Positions 1-10,526 of a stretch of DNA of 64,000 nucleotides are shown here, piece by piece (the first letter of the stretch is position 1; each line of letters opens with the position of its first letter). Where the stretch lies: the NCBI GenBank assembly GCA_963750045.1, contig CAVVPD010000004.1, positions 248,001-312,000 on the forward strand, in the 5' to 3' direction. Origin of the DNA: DASUAS01 sp963750045. Lineage in GTDB: Bacteria > Actinomycetota > Acidimicrobiia > IMCC26256 > DASPTH01. The notes below the pieces were generated by a model. It saw nothing but the letters and a program-made list of their open reading frames with translations. It did no database searches and had not been told where the DNA came from. The translations under genes and the position numbers were made by a program.

Positions 1-2895
1 GAGTAGCTGGCGGTCCATTGGTTCCCGACGCGTTTCACGCGGATCCACAGGTTGGTGCCGGCGGGGATCGCGGTCGAGCCGATCCAGTTGGGGGTGGACC
101 CGTTCATGGTGGCGGCGTTGGCGTACGCGGTGCCGCCGTAGTTGTAGACGATGAAGCGGGCCCAGTTGTTGGGTGACGCTTCGACGTAGATGCCTTCGTA
201 TTGGATCGAGCTGGTCGGTGACGTCTCGAACTTGGTTTCGACTTCGAAGTCGGTGTTCCCGACCGATTGCAGGACCCGCGGCGCGTTCTGGTTGTTGGTC
301 CACAGGTCGTGGGGACCGGCCGGGATGTTCAGGCGGAGATCGGTGCCGGTCATCGTCTTGGTCACGTCACCCGCGGGGTTCACGAAACTCCACCGCGGAT
401 CCAACGTCGCCGCCGAGAAATCATCCGAGAACGGAGCACCCGACACCGGCGGCTTGGTCGTGGTGGTGGTGGCCGGCGCCGTCGTCGTGGTGGGTGGCGC
501 GGTCGTGGTCGTCACCGGCGGCTTGGTCGTGGTGGTGGTGGCCGGCGCGGTCGTTGTCGTGGTGGTGGCCGGCGCGGTCGTCGTGGTGGTGGGTGGCGCG
601 TCGTGGTCGTGGTCGTGGTGGTGGTGGTGGGTGGCGTGCCGCCGTCTTCGGGGGTGATGGGGTTGGCGGTGTTGAAGAAGTAGTCGATGGTGGGGCTGAA
701 GGTGGGGTAGCCGGAGCCGCTGTCGTCGGTGCCGGCGTAGGGCCCGATCTTGGTGACGGTCATGGTGTACGCGAAGTTGGCGTAGGTGGTCCAGGTGGTG
801 CCGTTCTGGGAGTAGCTGGCGGTCCATTGGTTCCCGACGCGTTTCACGCGGATCCACAGGTTGGTGCCGGCGGGGATCGCGGTCGAGCCGATCCAGTTGG
901 GGGTGGACCCGTTCATGGTGGCGGCGTTGGCGTACGCGGTGCCGCCGTAGTTGTAGACGATGAAGCGGGCCCAGTTGTTGGGTGACGCTTCGACGTAGAT
1001 GCCTTCGTATTGGATCGAGCTGGTCGGTGACGTCTCGAACTTGGTTTCGACTTCGAAGTCGGTGTTCCCGACCGATTGCAGGACCCGCGGCGCGTTCTGG
1101 TTGTTGGTCCACAGGTCGTGGGGACCGGCCGGGATGTTCAGGCGGAGATCGGTGCCGGTCATCGTCTTGGTCACGTCACCCGCGGGGTTCACGAAACTCC
1201 ACCGCGGATCCAACGTCGCCGCCGAGAAATCATCCGAGAACGGAGCACCCGACACCGGCGGCTTGGTCGTGGTGGTGGTGGCCGGCGCCGTCGTCGTGGT
1301 GGGTGGCGCGGTCGTCGTGGTCGTCACCGGCGGCTTGGTCGTGGTGGTGGTGGCCGGCGCGGTTGTCGTGGTGGTGGCCGGCGCGGTTGTCGTGGTGGTG
1401 GGTGGCGCCGTCGTGGTCGTGGTCGTGGTCGTGGTGGTGGGTGGCGTGCCGCCGTCTTCGGGGGTGATGGGGTTGGCGGTGTTGAAGAAGTAGTCGATGG
1501 TGGGGCTGAAGGTGGGGTAGCCGGAGCCGCTGTCGTCGGTGCCGGCGTAGGGCCCGATCTTGGTGACGGTCATGGTGTACGCGAAGTTGGCGTAGGTGGT
1601 CCAGGTGGTGCCGTTCTGGGAGTAGCTGGCGGTCCATTGGTTCCCGACGCGTTTCACGCGGATCCACAGGTTGGTGCCGGCGGGGATCGCGGTCGAGCCG
1701 ATCCAGTTGGGGGTGGACCCGTTCATGGTGGCGGCGTTGGCGTACGCGGTGCCGCCGTAGTTGTAGACGATGAAGCGGGCCCAGTTGTTGGGTGACGCTT
1801 CGACGTAGATGCCTTCGTATTGGATCGAGCTGGTCGGTGACGTCTCGAACTTGGTTTCGACTTCGAAGTCGGTGTTCCCGACCGATTGCAGGACCCGCGG
1901 CGCGTTCTGGTTGTTGGTCCACAGGTCGTGGGGACCGGCCGGGATGTTCAGGCGGAGATCGGTGCCGGTCATCGTCTTGGTCACGTCACCCGCGGGGTTC
2001 ACGAAACTCCACCGCGGATCCAACGTCGCCGCCGAGAAATCATCCGAGAACGGAGCACCCGACACCGGCGGCTTGGTCGTGGTGGTGGTGGCCGGCGCCG
2101 TCGTCGTGGTGGGTGGCGCGGTCGTGGTCGTCAGGGCGGCTGGTCGTCGTGGTGGTGACCGGCGGCTTGGTCGTCGTGGTGGTGGCCGGCGCGGTTGTCG
2201 TGGTGGTGGCCGGCGCGGTTTGTCGTGGTGGTGGGTGGCGCCGTCGTGGTCGTGGTCGTGGTCGTGGTGGTGGGTGGCGTGCCGCCGTCTTCGGGGGTGA
2301 TGGGGTTGGCGGTGTTGAAGAAGTAGTCGATGGTGGGGCTGAAGGTGGGGTAGCCGGAGCCGCTGTCGTCGGTGCCGGCGTAGGGCCCGATCTTGGTGAC
2401 GGTCATGGTGTACGCGAAGTTGGCGTAGGTGGTCCAGGTGGTGCCGTTCTGGGAGTAGCTGGCGGTCCATTGGTTCCCGACGCGTTTCACGCGGATCCAC
2501 AGGTTGGTGCCGGCGGGGATCGCGGTCGAGCCGATCCAGTTGGGGGTGGACCCGTTCATGGTGGCGGCGTTGGCGTACGCGGTGCCGCCGTAGTTGTAGA
2601 CGATGAAGCGGGCCCAGTTGTTGGGTGACGCTTCGACGTAGATGCCTTCGTATTGGATCGAGCTGGTCGGTGACGTCTCGAACTTGGTTTCGACTTCGAA
2701 GTCGGTGTTCCCGACCGATTGCAGGACCCGCGGCGCGTTCTGGTTGTTGGTCCACAGGTCGTGGGGACCGGCCGGGATGTTCAGGCGGAGATCGGTGCCG
2801 GTCATCGTCTTGGTCACGTCACCCGCGGGGTTCACGAAACTCCACCGCGGATCCAACGTCGCCGCCGAGAAATCATCCGAGAACGGAGCACCCGT
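1..2895 (-). repeat. Tandem array of about 810-bp module+linker units (four copies, one cut by the window edge)
   Basis: The same sequence restarts at 1, 810, 1620 and 2453, giving periods of 809, 810 and 833 bases. Each unit encodes one concanavalin-like module plus a Thr-rich linker. Module parts look base-for-base the same between copies; only linkers differ in length. Such uniformity indicates recent duplication or gene conversion. The same module recurs in the gene at 23856-26405. Confidence 0.95.
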
Positions 2896-4389
2896 CGCGG
2901 GACACGCGCTGGTGGTGAACGTCGCGGTGCCCGTGCCCGCCGGTGACGTCCCGGTGTTGCCCGCCGCGTCGGTCGACGACACCCGGTAGTTGTAGGACGT
3001 CGCGCACGTCAATCCCGACAGCGTCACCGAATGACTCGTGGCGTTCCCGGTGGTCGACGCCGACTGACCCAACGAGGGAGTCGTGCCGAACGCCACGGTC
3101 GACGACGAGGCCTCGTTCGTCGCCCAGCTCACCACGGCACCCGAAGCCGACGGGACGACTCCGACGCCGGAGACCACGGGCGCGGTCACGTCGGGCCCAC
3201 CCGAGAGCGTGCTGACCGGTTGCAGGAGTCCTGCGCCGAACGAGGTGTCGGTACCGGGGGTGCCCAGATCCTGCGCCGTGCTCTGCACCAGGCCCTCGAC
3301 CTGGCCGGCGGTTGCGCTCGGGTACCGCTGTTCGGTCATCGCGACCAGCGCCGACGTGTAGGCCGTCGCCATCGACGTGCCACTGAGGCGACAGTACGAG
3401 CCGCCGTACGAGCCGCCGTAGGTCGCGGCGAGCACTCCCGCGCAGGTCGAGAGGATGTCGTCGCCGGGGGCGGAGACGTCGACGAACGAGCCCGTCTCGG
3501 AGTAGGGCGCGCGAGCGTCGGTCGACGTCGTCGCGCCGACGCCGAGGACACCGGGGAACGCGGCCGGGTAGAACACCGGGTTGCCGCTCTGGTAGAGGTT
3601 CCCGGCGGCCGCGACGACGACGACGTCGTGGTCGATGGCGTCCTGGACCGCCGCGGCCACGAGCGACGAATAGGCGGTCGCGCCGAGCGAGATGTTGATG
3701 ACGTCAGCGCCGTGCGCCGTTGCCCAGAGGATCGCGGAGGCCAACGGTGCGTCGGCGGCGTTCCCCGAATCGTCCATCACGCGCACCGGCAGGATCTTGA
3801 TTCCGGGCGCGAGGCCGGCGGTGCCCATGGCGTTGTCGACCGTGGCAGCCATGAGACCCGCGGTGTGGGTCCCGTGACCGAACGTATCGGTCCACCCGTT
3901 CCCTCCACTCCCATCGGCCGACGCGAGGAAGTCGGCGCCCGGGAGCAAGACGCCCTGGAGATCGGTGTGGGCCGAGTTGACGCCGGAGTCGACGAGGGCG
4001 ACGGTGACCCCCGCGCCGTTCGCGAGCGTGCGGGCGTCCTCGGCGGCCAGCCGATCGAGCGCCCACTGCTGTGAGCGGTAGGTGTCGTTGCTCGGTGTCG
4101 TCGCGGCGTGGTAGACGACGTCGCCCGTGCTCACGGCGCGGACGTCGGCGTGTTGTCGCAGGGATGCGACGACCGAATCCGCGGTGCTGCCCTTCGGTAC
4201 CTCCACCCGCTCGAGATGGAGGCCACCGACGGCGGCGCCGTTCTCGTCGACCATGACGAACACGTGATCCGGAGCGGCCCCGTGTCGGGCTCGTGCCGGA
4301 TGCAGCACCGGGAACGTCCATACGAGGGAGGCGATGACGACGGCGCCCGCGACGATGAGCCAGCGCAGTGGTTTCCTACCCCGTGACAT
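1..4389 (-). CDS. Secreted subtilisin-like (S8) serine protease with tandem C-terminal concanavalin-like modules, partial
   Basis: Counting from the ATG at 4389, residues 11-28 form a signal/membrane segment. A short propeptide-like region follows, then an S8 domain with Asp134 (VDSG), His172 (GHGTH), Asn264 (AAGN) and Ser339 (GTSMA). A fibronectin-III-like stretch covers about 395-500. After it come four near-identical modules of about 200 residues starting APFSDDFSAATLDPRW, joined by Thr/Pro linkers; the fourth runs off the window. The modules resemble concanavalin-like DUF1349 folds, an inference. The reading frame breaks inside the linkers near 2220, 2135 and 599, where short T/G-rich repeats differ by one base; the modules themselves stay intact. 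GGAGAG before 4389 supports this start. The protein probably acts outside the cell on or in the polysaccharide layer. The protease call is secure; the module function is not known. Confidence 0.85.
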
Positions 4390-4639
4390 CGATCGAACGC
4401 TCTCCGCGCAAGCCCCCACCGCCCCGATGGATTCGATGCAAGTGCGGCACTCTAGCGCGCGGAGACGCCGGAGAGTGGTGGCGGCCTTCCGTTGTGCCAG
4501 CGTCTATGCCCTATATCTCTGTCTGAGCGGCGTCGGTTGCGCGCGGAGGGTGGTAGAGGAGACTACGCTCAGCGTTCTCCGGGGCGGAGGCGGAAATGGA
4601 GTCTCGGTAGCATTGCCGTGACGAAAGGCGAAATGGGGC

Positions 4640-6107
4640 ATGTCGGAGAAGGCAGGGGCGCTCGCGACTCGGCGGTTCACCCTCGAGGACCAGCGCTGGT
4701 TCGCGGCGATGTCGGGAGACGCCAACCCGCTGCATCTCGATGCACTCGTCGCCCGACGGGCCCTCTTCGGCGCTCCGGTCGTTCACGGCGTGCACACCAC
4801 GCTCTGGGCGCTCGACGCCCTGCTGGCCGATCGGGACGTGACCGTCACCCACGTGACGGTCGGTTTCCCGAAGCCGTGCTTCCTCGACGAGCTCGTGGAG
4901 GTGATCCCGGGCCCCGTCGGAGAGGACGGTGCGAGGCTGAAGGTCCAGGTGGGCGACGCCGCGGTCGCCGACATCCGGGTGGAGTACGGCGATGCGACAC
5001 CCGCCGAGGCCACGGACCACCGGCTCGCCACGGAGCTTCCGACGTCACCGGCCACGCTCGCCCTCACCGACCTCCCCGGACGTGCGGGAGTCCTCGGCAT
5101 CCCCGCCGACGACGGTGCGGTGCGGGCGGCGTTCCCTGCACTCTGCGCGTCGGTGGGCGAGCCCGCCGTCGCGCAGTTGGCCGCGCTGTCCCGCCTCGTC
5201 GGCATGGAGTGTCCGGGGCTGCACTCGCTGTTCAGCGGGTTCGACGTCTCGCTGGTCGACGGGTCGTCGGAGAGTCTCGCCTGGCACGTCACCCGGACCG
5301 ACGACCGGTACTCGGCCGTCACGATGGAGGTCTCGGGTGGCCGGTGGGCGGGGACCGTGAAGGCCTTCGTGCGGCCGGGTCCGGTGCCGCAGGCCGCGAC
5401 CGCCGATCTCCTCTCGTTGCCCGACGAGGACGAGTTCGCGGCGATGCGGGCGCTGGTCGTGGGCGGCTCGCGAGGACTGGGCGAGCTCACGGCGAAGCTC
5501 GTGGCCGCCGGAGGTGGCGAGTCGGTGGTGACGTGGCACCGGGGCGAGGCCGACGCCGAGCGAGTCGTGGCCGACATCGTCGCCGCGGGGCGGACCGCCC
5601 GCCCCCAGAAGCTCGATGTCGACGACCCCGAGCCCGCAGTCGCGCGAGCTCGGCGAGTCGGGCTTCGTGCCGACACATCTCTTCTACTTCGCCAGCCCAC
5701 GCATCTTCGTGCGCCGGACGCGGTTGTTCGATCCCGAGCTGTTCGCCCGGTTCTCCAGTGCCTACGTGACGGGCTTCGCCAACACGGTCGCGGCGTGTCG
5801 GGCCGCGGGGGCGGAACGGCTCGTGGCCTTCTACCCTTCGAGCGTCGCGGTCGACGACGGGCTCAAGGACCTCACCGAGTACGCCGCGGCGAAGGCGGCG
5901 GGCGAGGTCGTTGCCCGTACGCTGGGGTCGTCCGAGAAATGGCTCGACGTCGTCATCACCCGCCTCCCGCGGCTCCCGACCGATCAGACCGCCACGTTGG
6001 CAGGCGCCGGCGCCGACGATCCGATCGCCGCCATGCTGGCGGTGCTGCGTGGAACGAGTGCACGCGAGGGCGCAAGCAGATCTGCCGAAGGAGCACCCGA
6101 TGCCTGA
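4640..6107 (+). CDS. MaoC-like dehydratase / SDR-type reductase fusion (frameshifted)
   Basis: Residues 8-125 look like a MaoC hot-dog fold (GDANPLHLD, then APVVHGVHTT). A Rossmann domain begins near residue 271 with LVVGGSRGLGEL, the glycine motif of short-chain reductases. Frame 2 is lost near 5630-5645 and SDR-like sequence continues in another frame (GFVPTHLFYFASP onward) to the stop at 6105-6107, so one indel explains the break. Likely role is acyl-thioester or sugar oxidoreduction/dehydration feeding the downstream FkbH-ACP genes; substrate unknown. Its stop overlaps the start of the acetyltransferase, indicating one operon. Confidence 0.7.
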
Positions 6108-6678
6108 CATGTCCACGCCGGCGGATGAGCTCGATCTCATCACGCTGCTCCGCGAAGACCGCGTCATCAACGGGTACAGCGTCTTCAAGCCGGGCTTCCA
6201 GGTCCTGGCCGTCCATCGCTTCGGGGTGCGCGAGAGAACGTACTCTCCGGCAGTCCGCAGGTTCACCACGCCGCTCTACAAGGCGCTGCACATCCTGGTC
6301 CGCAACCTCTACGGCATCGAGATCGAGCGGACGGTCAAGATCGGACGCCGGGTCGTGATCGGCCACCAGAGCGGGATCGTGGTCCACCCGTTTGCGCGGA
6401 TCGGCGACGACGTGATCCTGCGGCAGAACAACACGCTCGGCGGCGTGTCCTTGGTCCAGGAGGACTGGGCCGGCGAGGGCCCGATCCTCGAGGACGGCGT
6501 GACCCTCGGTGCGGGTGCCGTGATCCTGGGGAAGGTCACGATTGGTGCCGGGGCCCGCATCGGGCCGAATGCGGTCGTGAGCAAGAACATCCCCGCCGGC
6601 GCGGTCGTCATGGCGCCTCCGCCACGGGTCATTAGGCCGAGCACTCGCGATGCCGATACCCCCGAGAACGAGATGTGA
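6100..6678 (+). CDS. Serine acetyltransferase-like (CysE/hexapeptide) O-acetyltransferase
   Basis: 192 residues. The C-terminal half is a left-handed beta-helix with hexapeptide repeats (IGRRVVIGHQSGIVV, IGDDVILRQNNTLGG, LGAGAVILGKVTIGAGARIG), as in CysE and sugar O-acetyltransferases. It lacks most of the long helical N-terminal domain of true CysE. In this setting it more likely acetylates a sugar or transfers a short acyl group than makes cysteine. GAAGGAG at 6087-6093 supports ATG 6100, which overlaps the upstream gene by eight bases. Confidence 0.8.
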   Translation: MPDMSTPADELDLITLLREDRVINGYSVFKPGFQVLAVHRFGVRERTYSPAVRRFTTPLYKALHILVRNLYGIEIERTVKIGRRVVIGHQSGIVVHPFARIGDDVILRQNNTLGGVSLVQEDWAGEGPILEDGVTLGAGAVILGKVTIGAGARIGPNAVVSKNIPAGAVVMAPPPRVIRPSTRDADTPENEM

Positions 6679-6701
6679 GGTCCGACGAGAGGTCCGAAGA
6701 C

Positions 6702-8670
6702 ATGAGTGCCAAAACGTCGTCAAATGCCACGCTCGCCGCCGAGTTCGCGGTCCTCGTGCCGCCTGACGTGGAGGTCCCCGACGCCCCGACCTGCTTGCGA
6801 GCGGCCAAGATCTCGCAACGGCTCGGCGACCCGGCGGGCGCGTGGCGCTGGGCGAGCGCGACGGTCCGGGGTGGCGACGACTACACCGCGTGGATGGGCG
6901 CGGTGCGGATCCTCGACGACTGCCGCGAGCTCGCGCCCGCGCCGCGCCGCTCGGTACGAGTCGCGCTGCTCGGGAGCGCCACGACCACACAGTTCGGGGC
7001 GCTGCTGCGCCTCGCCGCGTCCGACCTCGGTGTCGACGTGGAGCTGTACGAGTGCGGGTTCGGACAGTACCGCCAGGAGATCCTCGACGAAGCGAGCGCG
7101 CTGTACCGGTTCGCGCCCGACACGGTCGTGCTTGCGGTGCACGACGGGGCGCTCGCGCTCCCGAGCTTCAGCGACACGCCCGACGAGGACGTGGCGTCCG
7201 AGGTGCGACGCTGGACCCGGTTGTGGGAGCTGTTGCGCGGACGCCTCTCGTGCCGAATCCTCCAGTTCACCTTCGCGCTCGACGACGCGGCGCCCGTCGG
7301 CCATCTCTCGGCGCGGCTGCCCGGCTCCCGCGCCCACATGACCCAGGCGGTGAACCTCGAGCTCGGGCGCCAGGCGGGCCGCGACGTCGCTCTGGTCGAC
7401 TGCGAGCGCCTGTCGGCCCTCTTCGGCAAGGAACGGTGGTTCGACCCCCGTTTCTGGATCCGCAGCAAGCAGGCCCCGAGCCTTGCCGCACTCCCGTTCC
7501 TGGCCCGCCACACCGCGGCCGTCCTCGCCGCCGAGCTCGGGCTCAGTCGGAAGTGCGTGGTGCTCGACCTCGACAACACGCTGTGGGGCGGGGTGATCGG
7601 CGAGGACGGTCTCGGCGGCATCAAGCTCGGAGGGAGCGGCGAGGGCGAGGCCTTCGTGCTGTTCCAGGAGTACCTCCGCGAGCTCCAACGCAAAGGGGTG
7701 TTGCTGGCCGTCGTCTCCAAGAACAACGAGGACGATGCTCGCGAGCCGTTCTTGCGCCATCCGGAGATGCGACTCGACCTCGACGACATCGCGGTCTTCA
7801 TCGCGTCGTGGGACCCGAAGCCGGACCAGATCCGCCGGATCGCACAGACCCTCAACATCGGACTCGACGCGCTCGTGTTCGTCGACGACAACCCGGTCGA
7901 GCGCCAGGCCGTGCGGTCGCTGGTACCCGAGGTCGACGTGGTCACCCTGCCGTCCGACCCCGCGCTCTACGTGCGGGCGCTGTCCCAGTACCTCCTCTTC
8001 GAGACGGCGGCGTTCACGGCGGAGGACGCGCAGCGAACCGCGCGAGTACCGGGCCCGGGCCCTCGCGGCGGATCTCGAGTCGTCGGCGGAGACCTTCGAC
8101 GGGTTCGTGGCCAGCCTGAGTCAGCACGCGGAGCTCCGACCCTTCGACGACGTCGACCTCGACCGGATCCATCAGCTCATCGGCAAGACGAACCAGTTCA
8201 ATCTGACGACACCGAGGTACAGCAGGGAGCAGATCGTCGCGTTCATGGACGATCCCTGCTGCATCACCATGTCGATGCGCTTGAGTGATCGGTTCGCCGA
8301 TCACGGTCTCGTCAGCTTGATCATCGCCCGACCGGCGGACGACTCGAGCGAGATGCTCGACATCGACACGTGGCTGATGAGCTGCCGGGTGATCGGAAGG
8401 ATGGTGGAGCCGACGATGCTGCACCATCTCTGCGTCTTGGCGACCGACGCGGGCTACCAGGAGCTGCGCGGTCGCTTCGTGCCCACGGCCAAGAACGCGA
8501 TGGTGGCCGACGTCTACGAGCGTTACGGCTTCGTGAGCAGCACGCCCACGGTCGAGGGCATGCCGACGTGGACCTATAATCTGGCCTCCGGGCCCATCGC
8601 AGGCGGGCTCATCGTCGTCGACAACGAGGCCCCCCACGATGCAAGACGAACTGCTGGCACGAATCACTGA
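6702..8670 (+). CDS. FkbH-like HAD-family protein (glyceryl-/acyl-ACP formation), frameshifted
   Basis: FkbH proteins take a phosphoglycerate unit, dephosphorylate it and load glyceryl onto an acyl carrier protein. Seen here: an N-terminal FkbH region, the HAD motif DLDNT at residues 289-293 followed by LWGGVIGEDG, a KPDQIRRIA segment, and a C-terminal acyltransferase-like part with NQFNLTTPRY. An extra base near 8040 shifts the frame between AEDAQRT and REYRARAL. GAGAGG at 6687-6692 supports ATG 6702 over the upstream GTG 6675. An ACP gene overlaps its 3' end, matching the known FkbH-ACP pairing. Confidence 0.85.
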
Positions 8671-8884
8671 GGTGTTCCGCGCCGTGTTCGGCGACGACGA
8701 TCTGGTAGTGACCGATGACACGAGCTCTGCAGATCTGCCGGAGTGGGACTCCCTGGCCAACATCAATTTGCTCTTCGCGTTGGAGGAGGAGTTCGGCCTG
8801 CACTTCCCCGACGAGGTCTTCTCGGGCTTCAAGAACGTCGGTGATCTGCAGCGGTATCTCGAGAGCCGACTCGCGCCGTCCTGA
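8639..8884 (+). CDS. Acyl carrier protein
   Basis: 81 residues, the standard ACP size. The phosphopantetheine site is Ser38 in PEWDSLANINL, followed by the acidic helix FALEEEFGLHFPDEV typical of ACPs. It begins inside the 3' end of the FkbH gene (32-base overlap), so the two are probably co-translated and the ACP is the likely acceptor of the FkbH-generated unit. It is unlikely to be the housekeeping fatty-acid ACP given the polysaccharide setting. Confidence 0.9.
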   Translation: MQDELLARITEVFRAVFGDDDLVVTDDTSSADLPEWDSLANINLLFALEEEFGLHFPDEVFSGFKNVGDLQRYLESRLAPS

Positions 8885-8935
8885 TCCGCGGAGCGAGGGT
8901 GGGCGTTGTCGCCACGATGTGACCGGGGCCCTGCG

Positions 8936-10519
8936 ATGAGCGACGATCCGCGCCAGGATCAAGGCGGCACGGTGCCCCCCCACGACCACATTGACTTCGC
9001 GGCGCCGCTCCCGCTGGTCGACATGGTGACCGACGCGCCGTTGCCCACGATGTCGCTCGCGGACTCCGCGACCCAGGGCGTCAAGTGGAGCTTCATCGGC
9101 ACGGTGGCGAGCCAGTTGGCCCGCCTCGGCACCTCGTTCCTCCTCGCCCGCATCCTCGGCCCGAACGACTTCGGTGTCGTTGCGCTGGCCTACGTGTACC
9201 TCGCCCTGGTCAGCGTGCTCATCGACCAGGCGTTCGGCGCGCTGGTGGTCCAACGGCCCACGCTCTCGCGTGACGAGCTGGCCACGGTGACCGCGATCAA
9301 CGCCGGGATCATCGCGGCGCTGACGCTTGCCACCGTCGTGCTGGCTCCCTTCGTCGCCGACTTCTTCAACGAACCGGAGCTCACCGTCGTGTTGCGGGTG
9401 CTCTCGCTCAGCGTGGTGTTCGGTGGTCTGGCCGCGATCCCACTCGGTCTGCTCGCCCGAGATCTGCGCTTCGCGGACATCGCCAAGATCCAGCTCGTCT
9501 CCACCTTCCTCTCCGCGGGAGCGGCCGTCGGGGCGGCGCTCGCGGGAGCGGGCCTGTGGGCGCTCGTGGTGCAGGGGTTGCTCGCTCCGGGCGTGCTGCT
9601 CGTCGGGGGTCTCATGCTCGCGGGCATGCCGGTGGTCACGAGCCGGCTGGTCGGCTTGCGGAGCATGGTCTCCTTCAGCGCCCCGCTGATGGGCGCTCAG
9701 GTCCTGGGCTTTCTCGGGATGTACTCCGACAACCTCTTGATCGGCCGGTTCAAGGGCGCGGTGCAGCTCGCGTACTACGCGTTGGCCTACCGGATCATGC
9801 TCGCGTTCATGGACGTGGTCACCGGGGTGATCGGGCGGGTCTCCCTCCCGCTCTACAGCCGTGCGGCGGCGGATCGTGACCGCCTGCAGCGGGGATTTCT
9901 CCTCTCGGTGCGCGCCGCTACCACGGGGAGCTTCGGTCTCCTTACACTCGCCATCCTCGTCGCGCCGGTCGGCATCCCGCTCCTGCTCGGCGACAAGTGG
10001 GAACCCGCAGTGGTCCCCCTGCAGCTCCTGATGGCCGCCTCGTTCGCGCGGGTCGTCATGGTGATGCTCGCCCCGCTCGCCATGGCCATGGCCCGCACCG
10101 ATCTCGTGCTGATCTGGTCCGCGATCGTCGTCGGGGTGACCGTGCTCGGCTTCGCGGTGGGGCTCCACTGGGGGATCAACGGGGTCGCAACCGGCTTCCT
10201 CGTCGCGTCGTTCCTGCTGGTGCTTCCGAACACCCGCTACGTCGGTCGCATCATGGGGCTCGACCTCCGCCAGTTCCTCGTCTCGGTCGTGCCGGCCTCG
10301 GTCGCGGCGGCCACGATGGCCGCGTCGTGGCTCGGCGTGAACGCCGGCCTCGGCGCGGTCGGCGTCGGCGACGTCGCCGCCGCCACTGTCGCCTCGGTCG
10401 TAGGCCTGGGCGTCTACGCCGTCACGCTGCGGTGGGGATTCCCACGCGCCTTTCAGGACGTCTGGGGGCTCGCGAGCGGGTTGTTCCGCCGCGGCGCCAC
10501 CGCGGCGCCGGCGTCGTGA
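8936..10519 (+). CDS. Wzx-like polysaccharide flippase (MATE/PST family)
   Basis: About 527 residues, almost entirely hydrophobic with 12-14 predicted membrane segments. It begins with the characteristic GVKWSFIGTVASQLARLGTSF and has the inner repeat LRSMVSFSAPLMGAQVLGF seen in lipopolysaccharide-export flippases. It would move lipid-linked repeat units across the membrane. The start is uncertain: ATG 8936 has a weak upstream GGGG, while TTG 8906 lies after GAGGG. It follows the acyl-modification cassette by about 50 bases. Confidence 0.85.
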   Translation: MSDDPRQDQGGTVPPHDHIDFAAPLPLVDMVTDAPLPTMSLADSATQGVKWSFIGTVASQLARLGTSFLLARILGPNDFGVVALAYVYLALVSVLIDQAFGALVVQRPTLSRDELATVTAINAGIIAALTLATVVLAPFVADFFNEPELTVVLRVLSLSVVFGGLAAIPLGLLARDLRFADIAKIQLVSTFLSAGAAVGAALAGAGLWALVVQGLLAPGVLLVGGLMLAGMPVVTSRLVGLRSMVSFSAPLMGAQVLGFLGMYSDNLLIGRFKGAVQLAYYALAYRIMLAFMDVVTGVIGRVSLPLYSRAAADRDRLQRGFLLSVRAATTGSFGLLTLAILVAPVGIPLLLGDKWEPAVVPLQLLMAASFARVVMVMLAPLAMAMARTDLVLIWSAIVVGVTVLGFAVGLHWGINGVATGFLVASFLLVLPNTRYVGRIMGLDLRQFLVSVVPASVAAATMAASWLGVNAGLGAVGVGDVAAATVASVVGLGVYAVTLRWGFPRAFQDVWGLASGLFRRGATAAPAS

Positions 10520-10526
10520 GGCGTCG

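Noticed and set aside
440..2270. Poly-Val and Trp-rich open frames on the plus strand
   Set aside because: They are the complement of the Thr linker codons of the protease gene, not proteins.
1..2895. CRISPR-like periodic repeats
   Set aside because: The period is about 810 bases and both modules and linkers are coding; no short repeat with unique spacers is present.
4490..4515. TTGTGC...TATATC as a promoter for the MaoC-SDR gene
   Set aside because: The spacer is only about 14 bases and the -35 is weak; not enough to call.
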